DNA from: Streptomyces sp. NBC_01264
GTDB lineage: Bacteria; Actinomycetota; Actinomycetes; Streptomycetales; Streptomycetaceae
Assembly (NCBI RefSeq): GCF_026340675.1
Contig: NZ_JAPEOX010000001.1
Location: forward strand, 6,944,001-7,008,000
Direction: 5' to 3'
DNA length: 64,000 bases
Shown: positions 46,037 through 54,115 of the stretch, in pieces
How the letters are laid out: every line of letters begins with the position of its first letter
Numbering within the stretch: the first letter of the stretch is position 1
The notes under the pieces: generated by a model
What the model was told of the DNA's origin: nothing
Seen by the model: the letters and a program-made list of their open reading frames with translations, nothing else
Database searches by the model: none
Translations under genes and position numbers: made by a program

Positions 46037-46912
46037 GTGACGCAGACGAGCCTCTCCTTCCTCAAGGGCCACGGCACCGAGAACGACTTCGTGATCGTCC
46101 CGGACCCGGACAACGCCATCGAGCTGCCGGCCTCCGCCGTGGCGCGGCTGTGCGACCGGCGGGCCGGGATCGGCGCGGACGGCGTACTGCACGTGGTGCG
46201 CTCCGCCGCGCACCCCGAGGCCGCGCACCTGGCCGGCGAGGCCGAGTGGTTCATGGACTACCGCAACAGCGACGGCTCCGTCGCCGAGATGTGCGGCAAC
46301 GGCGTCCGCGTCTTCGCCCGCTACCTCCAGCACGCCGGACACGTGGAGCCGGGCGACCTGGACGTCGCCACGCGCGGCGGGGTCAAGCGGGTGCACCTCG
46401 ACAAGACCGGCGACGTGACCGTCTCCATGGGCCGCGCCGAGCTGCCCGAGGGCGAGGTCACCGTCTCCGTCGGCGAGCGCTCCTGGCCCGCGCGCAACGT
46501 CAACATGGGGAACCCGCACGCGGTGGCCTTCGTCGACAGCCTGGACGACGCCGGGAACCTGCTGGACCCGCCCCCGTACAGCCCGGCGTCCGCCTACCCG
46601 ACGGGTGTCAACGTCGAGTTCGTCGTCGACCGCGGCCCCCGGCACGTCGCCATGCGCGTCCACGAGCGCGGCTCCGGCGAGACCCGCTCCTGCGGCACCG
46701 GCGCCTGCGCGGTCGCCGTGGCCGCCATCCGCCGCGACGGCGCCGACCCGGCCGTCATCGGCGCGCCCGCCACGTACACCGTCGATCTGCCCGGCGGCAC
46801 GCTGATCATCACCGAGCACCCCGACGGGCGGATCGAGATGACCGGACCCGCCGTGATCGTGGCCGAGGGCGAGTTCGATCCCGCCTGGCTCACCGAAACG
46901 GCTTTCGTCTGA
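46037..46912 (+). CDS. dapF: DapF, diaminopimelate epimerase
   Basis: A 291-residue epimerase making meso-diaminopimelate for peptidoglycan and lysine. The two catalytic cysteines are Cys86 (EMCGNGVR) and Cys219 (RSCGTGACA). The N-terminal FLKGHGTENDFVIVPD is standard. The GTG start follows GGGCGG. It is a single gene, with its own short upstream region and the rshA promoter downstream. Confidence 0.95.
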   Translation: MTQTSLSFLKGHGTENDFVIVPDPDNAIELPASAVARLCDRRAGIGADGVLHVVRSAAHPEAAHLAGEAEWFMDYRNSDGSVAEMCGNGVRVFARYLQHAGHVEPGDLDVATRGGVKRVHLDKTGDVTVSMGRAELPEGEVTVSVGERSWPARNVNMGNPHAVAFVDSLDDAGNLLDPPPYSPASAYPTGVNVEFVVDRGPRHVAMRVHERGSGETRSCGTGACAVAVAAIRRDGADPAVIGAPATYTVDLPGGTLIITEHPDGRIEMTGPAVIVAEGEFDPAWLTETAFV

Positions 46913-47052
46913 AGCTTCCCTCTAATGGGTGATCCGTTTCACGCTGAGCGAGAGGTGGACTGCGCCACGTGGTGGGGTCGGTAGCATCAGGCACCGGCCC
47001 TGAGGGCTCACCCCATGCCCGCCACCGCCGGTCGATGCCGTCGGAGGTGCCC

Positions 47053-49152
47053 ATGAGTGCAGAGGCCACGAACCCCGAAGCACGTCCCGAAGCGCTCCCT
47101 GAACTTCGCAGACGTGGCAGGACCAGGCTTGACCTGCGACGACTCGGCCGCGCCGCGCTGCTCGGGCCCACCCCCCGGGACCGGCTGCCCGACGCGATCG
47201 GCCATGTCGCCGAGGCGCACCGCGCCCATCACCCCGACGCGGACCTGTCGATCCTGCGCCGTGCGTACCTGCTCGCGGAGACCTCGCACCGCGGCCAGAT
47301 GCGCAAGAGCGGTGAGCCGTACATCACACATCCGCTCGCCGTCACCCTCATCCTGGCCGAACTGGGCGCCGAGACCACGACCCTGACGGCCTCGCTCCTG
47401 CACGACACCGTCGAGGACACCGACGTGACCCTCGATCAGGTCCGCGAGGAGTTCGGCGACGAGGTCTGCTTCATCGTCGACGGCGTCACCAAGGTCGAGA
47501 AGATCGACTACGGCGCCGCCGCCGAGCCCGAGACCTTCCGCAAGATGCTCGTCGCCACCGGCAACGACGTCCGCGTGATGTCCATCAAACTCGCCGACCG
47601 GCTGCACAACATGCGCACCCTCGGGGTGATGCGGCCCGAGAAACAGGCGCGCATCGCCAAGGTCACCCGCGACGTCCTCATCCCGCTCGCCGAACGGCTC
47701 GGCGTACAGGCCCTGAAGACCGAGCTGGAGGACCTCGTCTTCGCGATCCTGCACCCCGAGGAGTACGAGCACACCCGCGCCCTCATCGCGGCCCACGCGG
47801 GCGAGCGCGACCCGCTGCCCGCCATCGCCGACTCGGTACGGGCCGTCCTGCGCGACGCGGGCATCGCCGCCGAGGTGGTCGTACGGCCCCGGCACTTCGT
47901 CTCCGTGCACCGGATCTCCCTCAAGCGCGGGGAGCTGCGCGGCTCCGACTTCGGCCGACTGCTGGTCCTCGTGGGGGAGAACGCGGACTGCTACGCCGTC
48001 CTGGGGGAGCTGCACACCTGCTTCACCCCGGTCATCTCCGAGTTCAAGGACTTCATCGCCTCCCCGAAGTTCAACCTCTACCAGTCCCTGCACACCGCCT
48101 TCGCCACGTCGGAGGGGCCCACGACCCAAGTGGCCGAGGTCATCGTCCGGACCCGGCAGATGCACCGGGTCGCGGAGGCGGGCGTGGTGGCGCTGGGCAA
48201 TCCGTACACGACCCCGCAGCCCCCCAACCAGCCCGAAGCGGCCGACTGCGACGAGGAGCGGGTCGACCCGACGCGGCCCGGCTGGCTCTCGCGGCTGCTC
48301 GACTGGCAGCAGTCCGCGCCCGACCCCGACACCTTCTGGGACGTCCTGCGCTCGGAGCTGGCCCAGGACCGGGAGATCACCGTGTTCCGGGCCGACGGCG
48401 GCACCCTGGGCCTGCCCGCCGGCGCCAGCTGTATCGACGCCGCCTACGCGCAGTACGGCGAGGCGGCCCACGGCTGTATCGGCGCCCGGGTCAACGGGCG
48501 CCTGACCTCCCTGTCCTCCCGGCTCTCCGACGGGGACACCGTCCAGCTCCTGATCGCGTACGACGCCCCCTCGGGGCCCACCGCCGACTGGCTGGAGCAC
48601 GCCAGGACCCCGGCCGCCCGGATCGCCGTCAGCAGCTGGCTGGAGGCCCACCCCGACGGGGCCCGGCCGGCCGACGCCGCCCCCCGGCCGCCGCTGTCGG
48701 TGATCGGCCTGCGCAGCGGCGGGGGCAACGCCGTCGCCGACCTGCCGGACGCCACCGTGCGGCTCGCGGGATGCTGCACCCCGGTACCGCCCGACGCCGT
48801 CGAGGGGTTCGTCGTACGCGGCGGGGTCGTCACGGTGCACCGGGTCCACTGCGCGACCGTGGCCCAGATGCGGGCCGTGGGGCGGACCCCCGTCGCCGTG
48901 CATTGGCGGGCGACCGCGGACTGCCGGGTCACCCTGCTCGCCGAATCGTTCGGCCGCCCGCACCTGCTGGCCGATCTGACCGAGGCCATCGCCCGCGAGG
49001 GGGTCGAGGTGGTCTCCGCGACGGTGGAGCCGCCGGTCGAACAGCGGGTCCGGCACAGCTACACCCTGCAGCTGCCCGACGCGACGGGGCTCCCGGCGCT
49101 GATGCGGGCCATGCGGGACGTGCCGGGGGTCTACGACGTCAGCCGGGCGTAG
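47053..49152 (+). CDS. rshA: RshA, RelA/SpoT-family (p)ppGpp synthetase/hydrolase homologue
   Basis: A 699-residue long RSH protein. The HD hydrolase domain has LLHDTVEDTD (His117-Asp118). The synthetase region is at about 265-395 (GSDFGRLLVLV, FKDFIASPKFNLYQSLHT). TGS (about 440-500) and a C-terminal ACT domain follow. The synthetase motif that usually reads ExQIRT is EVIVRT here, a divergence. It resembles the second RSH of S. coelicolor rather than RelA. I start at MSAEATNPE with GGAGGTG upstream; upstream Met codons are possible. Its last 14 codons are the source of a tandem repeat that follows. Confidence 0.9.
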   Translation: MSAEATNPEARPEALPELRRRGRTRLDLRRLGRAALLGPTPRDRLPDAIGHVAEAHRAHHPDADLSILRRAYLLAETSHRGQMRKSGEPYITHPLAVTLILAELGAETTTLTASLLHDTVEDTDVTLDQVREEFGDEVCFIVDGVTKVEKIDYGAAAEPETFRKMLVATGNDVRVMSIKLADRLHNMRTLGVMRPEKQARIAKVTRDVLIPLAERLGVQALKTELEDLVFAILHPEEYEHTRALIAAHAGERDPLPAIADSVRAVLRDAGIAAEVVVRPRHFVSVHRISLKRGELRGSDFGRLLVLVGENADCYAVLGELHTCFTPVISEFKDFIASPKFNLYQSLHTAFATSEGPTTQVAEVIVRTRQMHRVAEAGVVALGNPYTTPQPPNQPEAADCDEERVDPTRPGWLSRLLDWQQSAPDPDTFWDVLRSELAQDREITVFRADGGTLGLPAGASCIDAAYAQYGEAAHGCIGARVNGRLTSLSSRLSDGDTVQLLIAYDAPSGPTADWLEHARTPAARIAVSSWLEAHPDGARPADAAPRPPLSVIGLRSGGGNAVADLPDATVRLAGCCTPVPPDAVEGFVVRGGVVTVHRVHCATVAQMRAVGRTPVAVHWRATADCRVTLLAESFGRPHLLADLTEAIAREGVEVVSATVEPPVEQRVRHSYTLQLPDATGLPALMRAMRDVPGVYDVSRA

Positions 49153-49291
49153 CCCGCGGGACGTGCCGGGCGGTCTACGACGTCAGCCGGGCGTAGCCCG
49201 CGGGACGTGCCGGGCGGTCCACGACGTCAGCCCGGTGTAGCCCGCGGGACCTGCCGGGGGGGCCTGTGACGTCAGCCGGGCGCGGCCCGCC
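49117..49291 (+). repeat. 43-44 bp tandem repeat copied from the 3' end of rshA
   Basis: Four head-to-tail copies begin near 49117, 49160, 49204 and 49248 with GACGTGCCGGG. Copy one is coding (the VPGVYDVSRA end of rshA plus its stop and CCCGCGG). Copies two to four lie after the stop and drift progressively; in the fourth the spacing and the stop codon are changed. The gap to the peptidase start holds nothing else. Confidence 0.85.
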
Positions 49292-49361
49292 CGACCCCTT
49301 TCGGGTGGACCCGTCGCGCGCCGTTCGCGGGCGCGCGGCGGGCGCTGATAAGCGGTGGGGG

Positions 49362-50810
49362 ATGCAGCTCACCTCCCCGCGCCTGCGCGCCGCCCTGCTG
49401 GCCGCGGCCTCCCTCACCCTCGTCGCCGCCGTCGTGCCCCCGCCCAAGGCGCTCGGCATCGGCGACGTGCTGTTCCCCGAGCTCGGCAACCCCGGGTACG
49501 ACGTGCTCTCGTACGACCTGTCCTTCGCCTACAAGGACAACAGCAGCCCCCTCGACGCGGTCACCGTCATCGACGCGCGCAGCCTCACCCGGCTCGAGAC
49601 CGTCAACCTCGACTTCACCCACGGCAAGGTGGCCTCCGCGGAGGTCAACGGGGAACCCGCCGCCTTCGCGAGCGTAGGCGAGGACCTGGTCCTGACCCCC
49701 GCCCGGCCGGTGGAGCCGGGCCTGCCCCTCCACATCACCGTCCGGCACACGAGCGACCCGCGCGGCCGCGGCGACGGCGGCTGGGTGGTCACCGACGACG
49801 GGCTGGCCATGGCGAACCAGGCCGACGCCGCCCACCGGGTCTTCCCGTGCAACGACCACCCCGCCGACAAGGCGTACTTCACCTTCCGGGTGAGCGCGCC
49901 GGCCGGGAAGACGGCCGTGGCCAACGGGGTGCCGGGGGCGCTCCCGGCCCGCCGGGCGGGCGCCGCGACCACGTGGACGTACCGGACCCTGCACCCCATG
50001 GCCACCGAGCTCGCCCAGGTCTCGATCGGCGACTCGGCCGTGATCCACCGCACCGGGCCGCACGGACTGCCGCTGCGCGACGTGGTCCCCGCGGCGGACC
50101 GGGAACGGCTGGAGCCCTGGCTGAAGAAGACCGCCGGGCACATCGAGTGGATGGAGGCACGGGTCGGCCGCTACCCCTTCGAGAACTACGGCGTGCTGAT
50201 CGCGAAGGCCCGTACCGGCTTCGAGCTGGAGACGCAGACCCTGTCGCTGTTCGAGAGCGCGCTGTTCGCGGGCAGCGGCGGATACCCCGAGTGGTACGTC
50301 GAGTCCGTGATGGTCCACGAGCTGGCCCACCAGTGGTTCGGCGACAGCGTGAGCCCGCGCACCTGGTCCGACCTGTGGCTCAATGAGGGCCACGCCACCT
50401 GGTACGAGGCCCTGTACGCGGACGGCCTCGGCAAGTACTCCCTGGAGCGGCGGATGCGCGAGGCGTACCAGCGCTCCGACCAGTGGCGCGCGGCGGGCGG
50501 CCCCCCGGCCGCGCCCAAGCCGGCCCCGCCGGGCGAGAAGATCGGGCTGTTCCGGCCGGCGGTCTACGACGGTGCCGCGCTGATCCTGTACGCACTGCGG
50601 CAGGAGATCGGGGTGGAGGCCTTCGACCGGGTGGAGCGGCGCTGGGTGGGGGAGCACCGGGACGCGGTCGCCGGTACGGAGGACTTCGTACGGCTGGCCT
50701 CGCAGGAGGCGGGCCGGGACCTGGGCGCGTTCCTGAAGCCGTGGCTGTACGGGAAGAAGACCCCTGCCATGCCGGGGCACCCGGAGTGGAGCGCCCCGAA
50801 AAGCGTGTGA
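49362..50810 (+). CDS. secreted M1-family metallopeptidase
   Basis: A 482-residue exported peptidase. The signal peptide is at residues 1-25 (LRAALLAAASLTLVAAVV). An M1 N-terminal beta domain follows, then the zinc site VMVHELAHQWFGD (about 315-327) with the third ligand in NEGHAT. The usual exopeptidase GxMEN is replaced by GFELETQT, as in a subset of actinobacterial M1 relatives, and the long C-terminal domain of aminopeptidase N is absent. The start is the ATG directly after a GGGG run. It lies between rshA and hflX on the same strand. Confidence 0.88.
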   Translation: MQLTSPRLRAALLAAASLTLVAAVVPPPKALGIGDVLFPELGNPGYDVLSYDLSFAYKDNSSPLDAVTVIDARSLTRLETVNLDFTHGKVASAEVNGEPAAFASVGEDLVLTPARPVEPGLPLHITVRHTSDPRGRGDGGWVVTDDGLAMANQADAAHRVFPCNDHPADKAYFTFRVSAPAGKTAVANGVPGALPARRAGAATTWTYRTLHPMATELAQVSIGDSAVIHRTGPHGLPLRDVVPAADRERLEPWLKKTAGHIEWMEARVGRYPFENYGVLIAKARTGFELETQTLSLFESALFAGSGGYPEWYVESVMVHELAHQWFGDSVSPRTWSDLWLNEGHATWYEALYADGLGKYSLERRMREAYQRSDQWRAAGGPPAAPKPAPPGEKIGLFRPAVYDGAALILYALRQEIGVEAFDRVERRWVGEHRDAVAGTEDFVRLASQEAGRDLGAFLKPWLYGKKTPAMPGHPEWSAPKSV

Positions 50811-50893
50811 CGCGTGCGGAACGGGCATGCCACCATCGACGAGGCCGTTCCGCGGGACGCTCCGGGCTTTCTCTGGGGGAATCTCCGGGGAGT

Positions 50894-50925
50894 GTCACAC
50901 GTTGGACGTGACAGTGTTATGTCAC
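50894..50925 (+). promoter_or_regulatory. overlapping inverted repeats upstream of hflX
   Basis: GTGACA-GTGTTA-TGTCAC (50908-50925) is a perfect six-base inverted repeat. It overlaps a second pair, GTCAC (50894) and GTGAC (50908). Position 70-100 bases before the hflX ATG suggests an operator or promoter control site; no regulator is assigned. Confidence 0.45.
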
Positions 50926-50997
50926 GCGCGGGAGTAGCTTTGGCCTTGGCTCCGCTTCGCCTGACGCGGACGCATTCGAAAACGACGTAAGGATCCA

Positions 50998-52506
50998 ATG
51001 ACCTCCTCTTCTTCCCCTTCCCAGGACGCGCGGGACGACGCACAGGATGCGCCGGACCCGCAGAGCTTCACCGAGAGCCTTCGGGCCGACGCCCTGATGG
51101 AAGAGGACGTCGCCTGGAGCCACGAGGTCGACGGAGAGCGGGACGGCGCGCAGTACGAGCGCTCCGAGCGCGCGGCCCTGCGCCGCGTGGCCGGCCTCTC
51201 CACCGAGCTCGAGGACGTCACCGAGGTCGAGTACCGCCAGCTCCGCCTGGAGCGGGTCGTCCTCGTCGGCGTATGGACCTCCGGCACGGTGCAGGACGCG
51301 GACAACTCCCTCGCGGAGCTCGCCGCCCTCGCCGAGACGGCGGGCGCGCTCGTACTCGACGGCGTCATCCAGCGCCGCGACAAGCCCGACCCGGCCACCT
51401 TCATCGGCTCCGGCAAGGCGCGCGAGCTGCGCGACATCGTGATGGAGAGCGGCGCCGACACCGTCGTCTGCGACGGCGAGCTCAGCCCCGGCCAGCTCAT
51501 CGCCCTCGAAGACGTCGTCAAGGTGAAGGTGGTCGACCGGACCGCGCTCATCCTCGACATCTTCGCCCAGCACGCCAAGTCCCGAGAGGGCAAGGCGCAG
51601 GTCGCCCTCGCGCAGATGCAGTACATGCTGCCGCGACTGCGCGGCTGGGGTGCCTCGCTGTCCCGGCAGATGGGTGGCGGCGGCGGTGGCGGCATGGCCA
51701 CCCGCGGCCCCGGTGAGACCAAGATCGAGACCGACCGGCGCCGGATCCGCGAGAAGATGGCGAAGATGCGCCGGGAGATCGCGGAGATGAAGACCGGCCG
51801 CGACATCAAGCGGCAGGAACGGCGCCGCAACAAGGTGCCCTCGGTCGCCATCGCCGGTTACACCAACGCCGGCAAGTCCTCGCTGCTCAACCGCCTCACG
51901 GGCGCGGGCGTGCTGGTGGAGAACGCGCTGTTCGCCACCCTCGACCCGACCGTGCGCCGGGCCGAGACGCCGTCCGGCCGGGTCTACACCCTGGCCGACA
52001 CGGTCGGCTTCGTCCGGCACCTGCCGCACCACCTCGTCGAGGCGTTCCGCTCCACGATGGAGGAGGTCGGTGACTCCGACCTCATCCTGCACATCGTGGA
52101 CGGCTCGCACCCGGCGCCGGAGGAGCAGCTGGCGGCGGTCCGCGAGGTCATCCGCGAGGTCGGCGCCGTCAAGGTGCCCGAGATCGTGGTGATCAACAAG
52201 GCGGACGCGGCCGACCCGCTGGTGCTCCAGCGCCTGCTGCGGATCGAGAAGCGCTCCATCGCCGTCTCGGCGCGCACGGGTCAGGGCATGGAGCAACTCC
52301 TCGCGCTCATCGACGCCGAGCTGCCGCGGCCGGCGATCGAGATCGAGGCCGTGGTGCCCTACACGCGCGGCGGGCTGGTCGCCCGGGCGCACGCCGAGGG
52401 CGAGGTGATCTCCGAGGAGCACACGGCGGAGGGCACCCTGCTCAAGGCGCGGGTGCACGCCGAACTGGCGGCGGAGTTCGCTCCGTACGTGCTCGCGAAG
52501 CACTGA
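50998..52506 (+). CDS. hflX: HflX, ribosome-associated GTPase
   Basis: A 502-residue HflX. The N-terminal domain runs to about 230 (DPATFIGSGKARELRDIV is typical). A Gly-rich linker GGGGGG precedes the ATRGPGETKIETDRR motif. The G domain has G1 GYTNAGKSS (from 287), G3 DTVGFVRHLPHHLVEAF and G4 NKAD. HflX splits stalled or hibernating 70S ribosomes after stress. AAGGA five bases before the ATG sets the start. A strong terminator follows. Confidence 0.95.
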   Translation: MTSSSSPSQDARDDAQDAPDPQSFTESLRADALMEEDVAWSHEVDGERDGAQYERSERAALRRVAGLSTELEDVTEVEYRQLRLERVVLVGVWTSGTVQDADNSLAELAALAETAGALVLDGVIQRRDKPDPATFIGSGKARELRDIVMESGADTVVCDGELSPGQLIALEDVVKVKVVDRTALILDIFAQHAKSREGKAQVALAQMQYMLPRLRGWGASLSRQMGGGGGGGMATRGPGETKIETDRRRIREKMAKMRREIAEMKTGRDIKRQERRRNKVPSVAIAGYTNAGKSSLLNRLTGAGVLVENALFATLDPTVRRAETPSGRVYTLADTVGFVRHLPHHLVEAFRSTMEEVGDSDLILHIVDGSHPAPEEQLAAVREVIREVGAVKVPEIVVINKADAADPLVLQRLLRIEKRSIAVSARTGQGMEQLLALIDAELPRPAIEIEAVVPYTRGGLVARAHAEGEVISEEHTAEGTLLKARVHAELAAEFAPYVLAKH

Positions 52507-52560
52507 CGCGTAGCGAAGCACGGGCGCGTACCGGAGCGCTGACGCGTACTGGATGAACGG

Positions 52561-52592
52561 CTGAGGGCCCCCGCTGCTGCGGGGGCCCTCAG
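52561..52592. terminator. hflX terminator
   Basis: CTGAGGGCCCCCG, loop CTGCTG, and the perfect complement: a 13-base stem in the gap between hflX and the convergent protease gene. It can act in both directions. Confidence 0.88.
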
Positions 52593-52613
52593 TCATGTGG
52601 TGCGCCGGTGCGG

Positions 52614-53783
52614 TTACTTGAACTTGCCGCTCACGGCGTCGAAGACGCCCTTGGCCTCCGGACCCAGCCGGGGACCGGCCAGCCAGCCCGCCTTGGCGGG
52701 GCCGATGGAGGTGTTCGACACCAGCGCGGGCTTGCCGTCGGCGCCCGCGGCGACCCAGCCGCCGCCCGAGGAACCGCCGGTCATCGTGCAGCCGATGCGG
52801 TACATCGTGGGGTCGGTCGCGTTCAGCGACAGCCGGCCCGGCTTGTCGACGCACTGGAAGGTCTTCTGGCCGTCGAACGGAGCCGCCGCCGGGTAACCGG
52901 TGGCCGTCATCTTCGCGATCTTGGGCGCGGCCGCGGCGTTGAACTCCACCGGAAGCGCCGTACCGACCGTCTCCTCCAGCGACTTGCCGCCACCCTTCTC
53001 CGGGGTCACGTGCAGGACCGCGAAGTCGTACGGGGCACCCGCGCCGCCGGTCGGACCGCCGGTCGCGATCCACTGGTCGGAGGTCTGGGCCCAGTCGCTC
53101 CACCACACGCCGTACGGGGCGACTTCCTCGCGCGGCGCGCCCTTCAGCGCGGCCGCGCTCTTGCCCTTGTTGTTGTACGACGGGACGAAGGCGATGTTGC
53201 GGTACCAGCCGCCGGCCTTGCCCGCGTGCACGCAGTGGCCGGCCGTCCAGACCATGTTGGACTTGCCGGGGTGCGCCGGGTCCTTGACCACGGTCGCCGA
53301 GCAGACCATCGATCCCTCGGGGCCGTCGAAGAAGACCTTGCCGGAGGCGGGGACGCTCTGATGGTAGGGCGCTGCCGCGGCCTTGGCGGTCACCGGGGCC
53401 GGGGTCGGGTCGGTGACGCCCTGGTCCTTGCCGGCGTCGGGGTCGACGGCGGGGGGCTGCGGCATCTTGTCGGCGTCGCGCATCCGGTCCGAGTCCCAGA
53501 GGTCCTCGATGATCGGGTTGATGTAGTCGCCCGCCTCGCGGAGCCAGTCCTCCTTCTTCCAGTTCTTCCACTCACCCCCCTTCCACTTCTCCAGGTCGAT
53601 GCCGTGCTCCTTGAGCTTGTCCCGGAGCCCCTCGGGGATCTTCACCCCGTCGAGGCTGGTGGGCACGCTCACCGCCACGGTCGGCTTGGCGTCGGTCTCA
53701 CCGTCGCCGGGTCCGCACGCCGCGGCGGTCAGCGCGAGCGCGGCCGAGCACAGGATCGCGGTGACCGGTCGGATCGGTCGCAT
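52614..53783 (-). CDS. trypsin-like serine peptidase lipoprotein
   Basis: A 389-residue secreted protease. The lipoprotein signal has Cys23 (LTAAAC). A charged Trp/Lys-rich pro-region (55-95) and a Pro/Asp linker follow, then a chymotrypsin fold with His183 (TAGHC), Asp253 (PYDFAVL) and Ser339 (GGSSGGG). It would be anchored outside the membrane and cleave unknown proteins. It converges with hflX. Its upstream side holds an 18-base repeat array shared with the siderophore locus. Confidence 0.88.
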   Translation of the reverse strand: MRPIRPVTAILCSAALALTAAACGPGDGETDAKPTVAVSVPTSLDGVKIPEGLRDKLKEHGIDLEKWKGGEWKNWKKEDWLREAGDYINPIIEDLWDSDRMRDADKMPQPPAVDPDAGKDQGVTDPTPAPVTAKAAAAPYHQSVPASGKVFFDGPEGSMVCSATVVKDPAHPGKSNMVWTAGHCVHAGKAGGWYRNIAFVPSYNNKGKSAAALKGAPREEVAPYGVWWSDWAQTSDQWIATGGPTGGAGAPYDFAVLHVTPEKGGGKSLEETVGTALPVEFNAAAAPKIAKMTATGYPAAAPFDGQKTFQCVDKPGRLSLNATDPTMYRIGCTMTGGSSGGGWVAAGADGKPALVSNTSIGPAKAGWLAGPRLGPEAKGVFDAVSGKFK

Positions 53784-54115
53784 GTCGTGAATCCCCCTGG
53801 ATGGTTCTTGGTTCGGGATGGTGCCTGGGTAGACGGGCGCCTGGGTTGCAGCACCCCACTATGCCGCTGCCGTGGGGGACGGCACAGCCCGGGGCGCCGG
53901 TTCCGCCGGGACGGACAAGGATCTGGCGGCGGACGGGGATCTCGGGCGGGACGGGGACCTCGGGCAAGACGAGGACCTCGGGCAGGACAAGGACCTCGGG
54001 CGGGACGAGGACCTCGGGCCGGGCGGGATGATCCCCGGCCGGGCAAGGATCTTGGGCCCACCCGTGATCCGTCGCCGCCACCGTCGTTGGTACGTACGGG
54101 GGATGGGGGAGCAGC
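53784..54115. repeat. intergenic region with an 18-bp tandem repeat array
   Basis: These 332 bases separate the protease gene from the siderophore locus. At 53914-54021 lie six tandem 18-base units of the form GACGAGGACCTCGGGCGG with small changes. Read on the plus strand they would encode a Asp-x-Asp-Leu-Gly-x hexapeptide repeat, but no ribosome site or onward conserved frame supports a gene. I found no iron-box palindrome (TTAGGTTAGGCTAACCTAA type) here. Confidence 0.65.

Noticed and set aside
50917..53571. An 884-codon minus-strand frame opposite hflX and in the protease region
   Set aside because: Antisense shadow of hflX, and out of frame with the protease gene.
53784..54115. Iron-box operator expected upstream of a siderophore locus
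   Set aside because: No sequence close to the DmdR/IdeR palindrome is visible in this gap; control may be further downstream, by another regulator, or absent.
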